Assembly (NCBI RefSeq): GCF_000003605.2
Contig: NW_003122420.1
Span: 11,513-44,467 of the forward strand
Direction of reading: 5' to 3'
DNA: 32,955 nucleotides
Source of the DNA: Saccoglossus kowalevskii
Lineage: Eukaryota > Hemichordata > Enteropneusta > Harrimaniidae
The notes below the pieces were generated by a model. The model did no database searches. It worked only from the letters and a program-made list of their open reading frames with translations, and was not told the origin of the DNA. Below are positions 22,801 to 31,800 of this stretch, piece after piece; positions within the stretch are counted from its first letter, which is position 1; each line of letters begins with the position of its first letter. The position numbers and the translations under genes are program-made.

Positions 22801-25800
22801 TATGTCGTTATATTTAAAAATCACACCTATTGTTGCTTTAACCTTTTCACCACCAGTTTCGCCATTTTCAACAAAAAATTGTCCTGTTTATAGTATGCAC
22901 CTACCTTTGGAACAAAAATGGCTGAATTTTTTGAGAAAAAACTAAAAATTGACTCAAATTTTGTCTGTTGGCATTAGGGTTCATTACCAGAATATGAAAG
23001 GAAAGTGTAGATAAATTTGGGTTAGAAAGTCTGGTGGTAAAATTGTTAAAGGTTTGTACAATTCAAGTAATATAGTGAATAAATTGCAATTACTATACCA
23101 CATAATATACTAGTAAATAATATATATAGTAAATACCTTCTGCTCATTATCCAAGCAGCAAGTGGCAAATAAACATAAGATTAGTAATCAACAAGTGGAA
23201 TCTGAGTTTTGGGTAATTTAGAAAATTGATAAGTACTTAGCGATGGAATATTGTTTGTGTTGTGTTTTTTTTAACATGCAATGATAGCTAACATTTCAGT
23301 ATCAGTTTTAGACAATGTATGGTTCTAGATTTTATGAACCAACAGTCAATATGCAAGAATTTTGAAGCATTGACTGATTAAAATGGGTCAACTGAAATGT
23401 TTCAGTTACATTCCATTACCTTGTCTAATTCCACTGATTTCTTTATTCGGTCCATGGCTTTATCTTTAGCAATATCCAACCATTTCTGTACACAATATTT
23501 AAACCACACATGATAATTGGCTAATGCTAAATTCTTAGCTTCACTGTAACAAACAACATAATATTGGAGTTAATATAGAAGGCTGTGAAGTACACAACAA
23601 ATAAATATATTAACAAATACAGATTCCTGATTCCTAAAATTGAATCCAAAAATGACAATATAATTAAGAAATACAGAGATCAGTAATTGTTAGGTTGTAA
23701 TGAAGTTTTGATACCTAGATCATACCCTCATAATGCAACACTCTAAATTATACCTGCGTAATTTTTGGAATATATTTTCACTAATTTTGCTTCTATCAAA
23801 TAAGAAATTATATCCAATAAGTCAAAAATTAATAAAATAGTTGTAGAAAAATACATAAAAATGTATAAAATTTGAAAGAAGTTTGATGGGTTACGATGGG
23901 AAATCATTAAAATTTGATGTTCATAGACAGCATTATGTTTATCACCATCATTTCACTGTCACTATAGAGTCAATGATATAATCATGATTAAAATTTTAAA
24001 GCAGAAAGCAAAAGGTGAGCAAAGTTTTAAGAGTTGCAAAGCTTCAAGAGTCATTAGGGAATTAAAAAAGTCAGATTGTCTAATCTCTACTTTCATATCA
24101 CTCAACCCTATTAAAGTGAAATCCCTGAGTTAAAGCACATCAAATGTACCGATATTAACCTCATATTAGAACTACTTCAGATGTTCTTTTAAGGCCACAG
24201 TCTAATTACTAATACATGTAATAATATAAGTAATATGGAATTGGAAACTTTTGAAAGACAGCTATCTCTGAAATTGTGTAAGACTACTCATAAGTCATGC
24301 ACATCATAGGGCTAGAATTCAAAGCCTTCACAACCTCTATAATAACAGCCTAGTTACGGTGGCAACTGGCAGATAAACATTTTTATTAACTACTATATTA
24401 TAATATTTCCCATGCTAATCAGTTATGATTGCTAATAACATTTATGATTTGATCATTGAGGGTATTCGTGAGTACAGCTTTTCAAAATTATGATACTGAA
24501 CTAAAGAACCAATTGATGTTACAAAAATTCACAATTTGGCCCGATTTGATAAAAAAAATTTGTTTTGTGAAATAATAGTTGTGTAGAGCATCAGGCCTTT
24601 GACTTCACATAGGCATCAAAGGCAATTGCCTAGATGCCTATTAAGTTTGCCTCAGTACCCTTAGATACTTTCTATTCCTATTTTTTTCTTTAATCTAAGG
24701 CCATTTTATAAATTTTTGATTTATTGGATATAATTTTGTATCTGATATTCCTGCTTAACAGTATCATGTAGGCACCACCATAGTACAGCAAATGCTTTAA
24801 TACATAAATAATAGCAATGTGTCTAAGTTATATTTTAATGATCCAGTAGACAATTTTGTTTTATGTGCACTTCTGTTACAGTGGCACTACTAATAGTCTA
24901 AGAGCAAACACAGTAATGATAATCACCACTTATAAAACTATTATGTAAGTGCCATATGGTATGAGACTCATACATCATACATGTACTATTATCCCTGAAC
25001 AAGCCAAGTAATAAGGTCAATAGGTCACAGTAAAGAGTGAGTCAACTTTTAACCTGTCCTCATTGAAATACTAATTCAATTTCACATTGGTTTCCAATAG
25101 ATTAAATCCATTGAGTAGACATTAATTTTCATGACCTGGTTACAGGATATGTTATAGAAATTATTTGGAACACTTTATCGTATTAGGTATATCACTATAT
25201 GGGTCGTCTCCTGAGGGAAAATCATTGGTTAATTAGTTTATTGCAAGTTATTAATACGCTTGGGATTGCTTCCTCCTTTCAATAATAGGTACAACAAAAT
25301 GTTACTAGTCAATGCACAGGGTAATTTGAAAGGTGTATGTCAAACATTTTTTTTTTTTTTTCAATTGGCATCCTTAGAGCAGCACAGTATTGCAATATGT
25401 TGTATTCAAAATGGGTTCCATGTGATGTGTGCAATGCATGCAGAAGACTTAAACTGCAGTGTTGGTTTGCAGGAACCATAAAAAACGTGTCACACACAAA
25501 TATATTACAATTTGGATGTTAATGCATTCAGCGGAAATGGGCAAAGAAAATGAGTATATTGCGATAAACAACTCACTTTGGAGATAGATACTGTTTATAT
25601 GCCAGTAGTTCTTTCAAAGCCAGATATATTTCAAAAAGTGAAGTACCAACTGAATAGTTCTGATCTTTCCCATCATGGGACTTTATAATTCTATTTACTT
25701 CCTCCATAGCTCGGCTTACATCTTCTGCAATCTGTAAAGAAAACCATTATTACAGGTAGTAAAAATACATGTATATTGTACAAATTAATTTTTTGCTGAT

Positions 25801-28800
25801 AAGTGAAATTTATGCAATCTTGTCACAAAGTATACTGTCAATAAATAATTTATCACAGACTTATTTAGCTGATAAGCGAAAGTCACTATTGAAATGAAAT
25901 TCATATGAACACAATTACAATGGATCTCTTTGTTTAACAGGAAAATCTGTGAATTTAAAACTTAGTGAATATAGTAAAATATCAATTTGTTAAATTAAAT
26001 ACCACTTAAAATTAAGGCTTTTAAAGTGGACAGTGAATGATATTTATAAAGCAATACAAAACAAACTGAAAAAAAAAAAAAACTTCTGCTCAAAGAGGAA
26101 TTTGAAGGGAAGTTTAGTTTCATTATATAACATATAACTAATATGTCACCCAACCTTGTTTTGGAAATAAACCTGATGGTTTTTTTTTACCTTTACCAAA
26201 ATATAGTAAAGAAAAACAAAACAAAACATTACCTGCACTGGGTTAAAAATAATAATGATTGGTCAGCAAACTTTTTTCAGATGTAGTCACATCTTAATAT
26301 TTGTATGTGAGATACATCCTGTCTACTTAGAACGGTTCAATATTGTAGAAACGATATAAATAAATACTCACTAGTTTTTCAAGTTGTCTGAATGTAATTG
26401 TAAAGTAGTCCACTTTTACAATATTCTGATAGAGTTTGTGATAATATTTGACTCCTCTCTGCATATCAGTATTTAGTGTATTACCCAATGAGACAAGACT
26501 TGTAACTTGTTCTTCTTCTGACTGTACTAGTGGTTCAGCTAATGCATGAACAGTCTCATACCAGTCAACTGTGCCTTTCTAAAAATATCAAAAAATACAA
26601 CAAATGCATGTTGGAAAGAGCATAGTAATTTTTGCTATTAAAAAGATATGGTTTAATCATTAAATTTGTTAATTTTAACTGCATTTTCAAAAAATTACCT
26701 GATATAATTTTGATGGAAAGTAACAGTAAAGATTTTAGAGACATCAGTAGTACTGTAAAACCATTTCTTTTCACTATTTTGATATTTGGAGCATATTCAC
26801 AGGGTTTTTATTTAATGCCAGTGAAACAAAGAGTTATGTTGTTATTTTACATATATTTAATTTAGCAAATTTTACTTATTAGCAAAATTAAAACCCAGCA
26901 AATAGTATATTATAGATTTTTACACATTCATTAAACAAATATCGCCTGCTGAAAGCCTCCACAGAGAATATGATGCATTGCTTAGTTACAAAAAAAACTC
27001 AAACAAGCAGCCTCTCGGCTGAGATAGCTCCGCTGTTAGCAATGCACATTTCAATTAAAGAACAGAAGATATCATTTCAAAATGAACAATATGTATAGTA
27101 TCAAAACAATCACACTTGCGGTTTTCAACAAGAAGTGAAAATATCACTTTTTACCAAAAATTACGAAAATATTTATCAAAATTAGAGAATTGAAGATATC
27201 ATTATGAAATGAACAAATCTGAGTTAGAACCACATGTAATATCAAAGCAATTGGACTTGCGGTTTCAACAAGAAGTCGTAAATAACACTTTTCACCAAAA
27301 ATTACAAAAATATTCACCAAAATTAGAGAATTAAAGATATCATTACAAAATGAACAAATCTGAGAGAGATCCACATGTAGTATCTATATATGTAATATCA
27401 AAGCAATTGGACTTGGGGTTTTTAACGAGAAGTTGAAAATATCACTTTTTACCAAAAATGACAAAAATATTCCCCAAAATTAGAGAATTGAAGATATCAT
27501 CATGGAATGAACAAATCTAAGAGAGGTCTACCCAAGGTACATATACACCAAGTATCAAAGCATTCAGGCTTGTAGTTTTCAAGAAGAAGTCGAAAAAGTA
27601 AAACATTGACATGGACGACGACGGACAATCACTCGTATGATAAGCTCCGCTTGACAAAGTCGACAGCGGAGCTAAAAAACTCAAAGTTCAAACTCATGAC
27701 TACCATCCATTAAATCACACGGCTGAGGCAATTATCTTTTTGAATGAAAAATAATCAAAATTATACAAGCGACCTGTCAAGTAGTACATGTATCCTGTCA
27801 GATCTTTTGATTGATTCAAACAATTCAGAATTTAATAGCATTATCAAAATTCGGGCTGATAGATCTTCAAAAGCAGTTGATAAATTTTAACTAAAATTAG
27901 CTAATTGATCATTACCAAATGATAAATCTGGTAGTTTTCAAGAAAATGTTAATACCCCCCCCAAAGAGTTAAGAGTTGCTGTCTTGATACACAAAATATT
28001 TGTTAAAATTGGACAAAAAAGGACAATGTCATAAAAAGTAATGAACAACTCTGATAAAGATCAACCCAACTGTAAAAGCAATCACGCCTGTAGTTTTCAA
28101 GAAGTAGTCAAAAATAGCATTTTTTACCACAAATTACCAACATGGAAAATTGAATTGATAATATTGTTAAAAAACAAACAAAATGGATTGTGGTCATCGC
28201 AAGGCAAATAAATAAATTAACACCAAATAAAGAAGCAATTAGTAGTTTTCAAGAAGAAGTGTCAGTTATAAAAAAGTTGATGCCAGACAATAATACCAAC
28301 TGGTGAGTGAGCCAATGTTTCTTTGAATATAAATAAATAGAAATTACACAGCAAAGATTCATGAATAAAAAATTATAAATCTATATCATCTTACCTTGAT
28401 AGCATCAATCACTTCTCTGTGTAACTCTTTCCTAAATGGGCAACATTGTTTAAATAGCTCCATATTATAAATGTGTTGCAGACACCTACAAAGAAATGTA
28501 TGGTAATTATTATGATTATTAAACAATATTTGTCTGCAACTTTAAAATAAAACCGCACTTTGGTAGATGTCTGAATCTACAGGCACAGAAATATTCAGGT
28601 TCACCCACATTTAAAAATTTACAAATAATACCGTAAATAGAAATATATCTTCAATAGAAGTGAAAATTTACTGAAGCATTAAAATATAACTTTTTGTGAT
28701 AGACACACATGCACTACTAATAGATCAGATACAGTATTTTCTCTAATGAAAGTGCATTCATAATAGCAGTGCATGTAAACAACATTTGTATACATTGTAT

Positions 28801-31800
28801 AATGAATCAGTAAAATATGACTTATTTTGACCACAGACACACCTGTCATTTACATAAACATATGCGCTACTAACATAGCTAATACAGTAGATATAGTCAT
28901 GAATGTGTTCACGAAAAAGTATTCACTCAGACAGTACAGGATTGCATCAATTTCTGTTGGTGGAAATGATCACCATACTGCCATCATGCATAGTTTGCAG
29001 TACTCTTGCAATAAAGTTGAACTATTTCACACATTTATCTCTTACATACCTCAGCAAATACTCCAATCTGTAGTAAGCAGCTTTGTTTGCGGGAGGAAAT
29101 AAATCTCTTTGTTTGCTCAAAAGTCCCAGGCAAAAGTCGATAAATGTACACAGCGAATGACCCAGCATTTCCTCCTGCAAAACAAAACATTACAATATAG
29201 TCTGTAAGCTGGTGCCCTCTATAGTATAAAACTGGCAGATATTTGTTTTTATGATAATGAGCTATAACTTAAATCAACCAATAGCTATGAAGCAGCAGCT
29301 CTACTTACATAGTCCCTGGATAGTGCAGAAGGAATCCAGAGCTCTTCTAGTTTTTTTATCAGTCTGTATAAGAATGCATAGTCCAAAGCTTGCTGCATAT
29401 GCTGCCTACTAAAAGCCAACCAATTACTGAAATTGAACAGAAGAGACATCTCATGCTGAAGGCATTTTCATCAAATCACAACTGTTACAGTTGTGTAATG
29501 AAGTAGAAAAGCAAATGTGTCAACTATCCCTGCGGTGTCAAATGTGTATACACTACAGAATGACTAAAAGGAATAGCTTTCTCACGCATTTTTAAAACTA
29601 GCATTCCAGGTATGCATTATGTTTTTGTTTTTTATAGAACTCAGAGGTGTTCAGAGATATTAATAACTTTTTCAGCTATACAGAAAACCAGTAAATTTGT
29701 AACATTAGCCTTTTCATCATTTGAGAACGTTTGTGAAGACAAAATTTTGCAAAACTCACTGATTCCAAAACTACATTGTTGGTAGCATGTCTGTAGTTAT
29801 TTGGTCATAGCTAGTGAACAAAGGCTAAAAAGTAAAACCAAGAGGCAATCATTTGGCCTACATTCTATGCAATTCACTGGCCATTTGCGTGACTAAAAAT
29901 GTTAAAAAATGATGTTTTCAATAAGGAGATAAGTGAAAAAAGCACAATAGCAAAATTGGTTGCCAGGTAATTCCTTAGAAAAACATTATTATGGCATGTG
30001 CACCACTGTATTTGCTTATATCTAAGCTTTCAGATGATGTGTAGGTTGTTAGAGAAGATAATGTTTGAATCACAAATCAATTTTAACTGGTTTTACCCCA
30101 TTGCTACCTTAAAACTGTATATAGTATTGAAATAATAAATATTCTGAGTGAGTACGCATCTAATCATTAAGAAGAACATACTCAGTATAGGTTTCAAGGA
30201 TCATCTGAAACTACAGTAATTTCAATGATAGATGCAGGAATTCTAATAAAACTTTCAGCAATTTTTATCAGTTAACATTTATCTAATGCTATTGTTTCAA
30301 AATGGCAGGTAAAATGCTATGGAGGCAGAAATCATAAAATTTCAGTCAGTTTACTCTTTATTTCTCTCAAGTTTTAACCTACTAGTAGTACTACAAAAAT
30401 CATTTTTGCGATGGTTATTATGGTTAGTTATTTCAACACAACACCAGTCCACAAACACAAGCAGCTGCGTATTTTGGCACTAAGGCAGCTAGAAATTACT
30501 TAATAGTTAATCTTTCGTTGAATTTGAATTCTGAATAAAGATAATCTTCAGTCTTGCAGCTTTTTCAAAAGTTATGTATATACCAAATTTATTAATCAAA
30601 CAAATAATAAACAGATGATTAGCAATATAGCAAACTTAATTCACTGCTTTTTTTTTACTCTTATCCTCTTACTACTATAAACCTTGCTAAAATACAATCA
30701 AGTTTATACATCCAGCATCAAAAAAAATAGAAATTTATTATACTGAAAAAGCTGTATCTGCACTTGTTTTAATGTTTGATATTCCAATACGACAATACAA
30801 CACAAACATTAAATGTATTCAGGTTATTCAAACACTTGTTTTAATGTTTGATATTCCAATACGACAATACAACACAAACATTAAATGTATTCAGGTTATT
30901 CAAACACTTGTTTTTGTTTACATTAGATGCGCGAAACATTTTTAATTTGTTGACATTTTATGCTGTTATCACTCATTAAATTACGATTACAAGCAAAGAC
31001 ATATAATATAAAAGGTTACCACGAAAGTATCACAAAGTAAGCATTTAGGTAGTATGTGACGACTGCCACAGTGTAAGGAAGGCCTGCTTATTGCTGCAAT
31101 AAGACCGCACTTTGCATTGGTTGATACTATTATTATACTGTTCTTGTACATACTTTGCAATATTCTCGTTATAAGATTGTATTATTATATATAAATTGCA
31201 ACATCCTTCACACTGATCTACACCATGTACAAGTAAAATCCCATGTAGTCTACAGTCCAAGAGTTATTGGTGATTACTTAGGTAATAATTATAAATCATA
31301 ATAATTATGTATTTTCTCTTGACACAAATAAACACAAATCATGGCCACCTACGCACTTTTTATAGTAATACCATTAGTCTGAGACAGATTGATTTTGGAG
31401 ATTAGCCAGTAGAATATGATGTGTATAAAGTACTGCATTAAATATGTTTTAGGTAGGCATTTTGAGTATGCTGAATTATGTCTGTATGTGTGTATGTAGA
31501 GCTTTTATTTGTTCAAGCAATTAGATCAGATATCTGTCCACCTGATTGGGGTAGGAAGAGTGTTATTGGTTAAGTAAATATAAAAGACTTTTACAAATGG
31601 ATATTTTCCAACATAGAATTATATATAAGATTTCTATAAAATTTTGCAAAAATTATTGCAATGACAAATTATACTGCACTGTGGGATAATTTTGTCAGGT
31701 TGTGTTCAACTTGGTCAAACATATCCCACAATGCACTATAATTTGGAATTGTGATATGGTCTCCAAGTGACAGTTTGCAAATGTTGGAACAAGCTCTTCG

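Noticed and set aside
23140..23170. Possible tiny exon ending LDNEQK before GTATTT in the intron between exons 7 and 8
   Set aside because: Exons 7 and 8 join perfectly in the MHD1 alignment without it, and no good acceptor is seen.
25260..25522. Overlapping open frames around a T-run
   Set aside because: Low-complexity start and no homology; the frames run on both strands.
27144..27374. Open frame with repeated NDIFNSL and NIFVIFGKK peptides, also seen at 31861-32061
   Set aside because: The peptide repeats because the DNA unit repeats in both copies of the non-autonomous element. Frames break between units.
31045..31260. 71-codon minus-strand frame in intron 1
   Set aside because: No family resemblance and no splice sites that fit the gene; length is within chance for this sequence.
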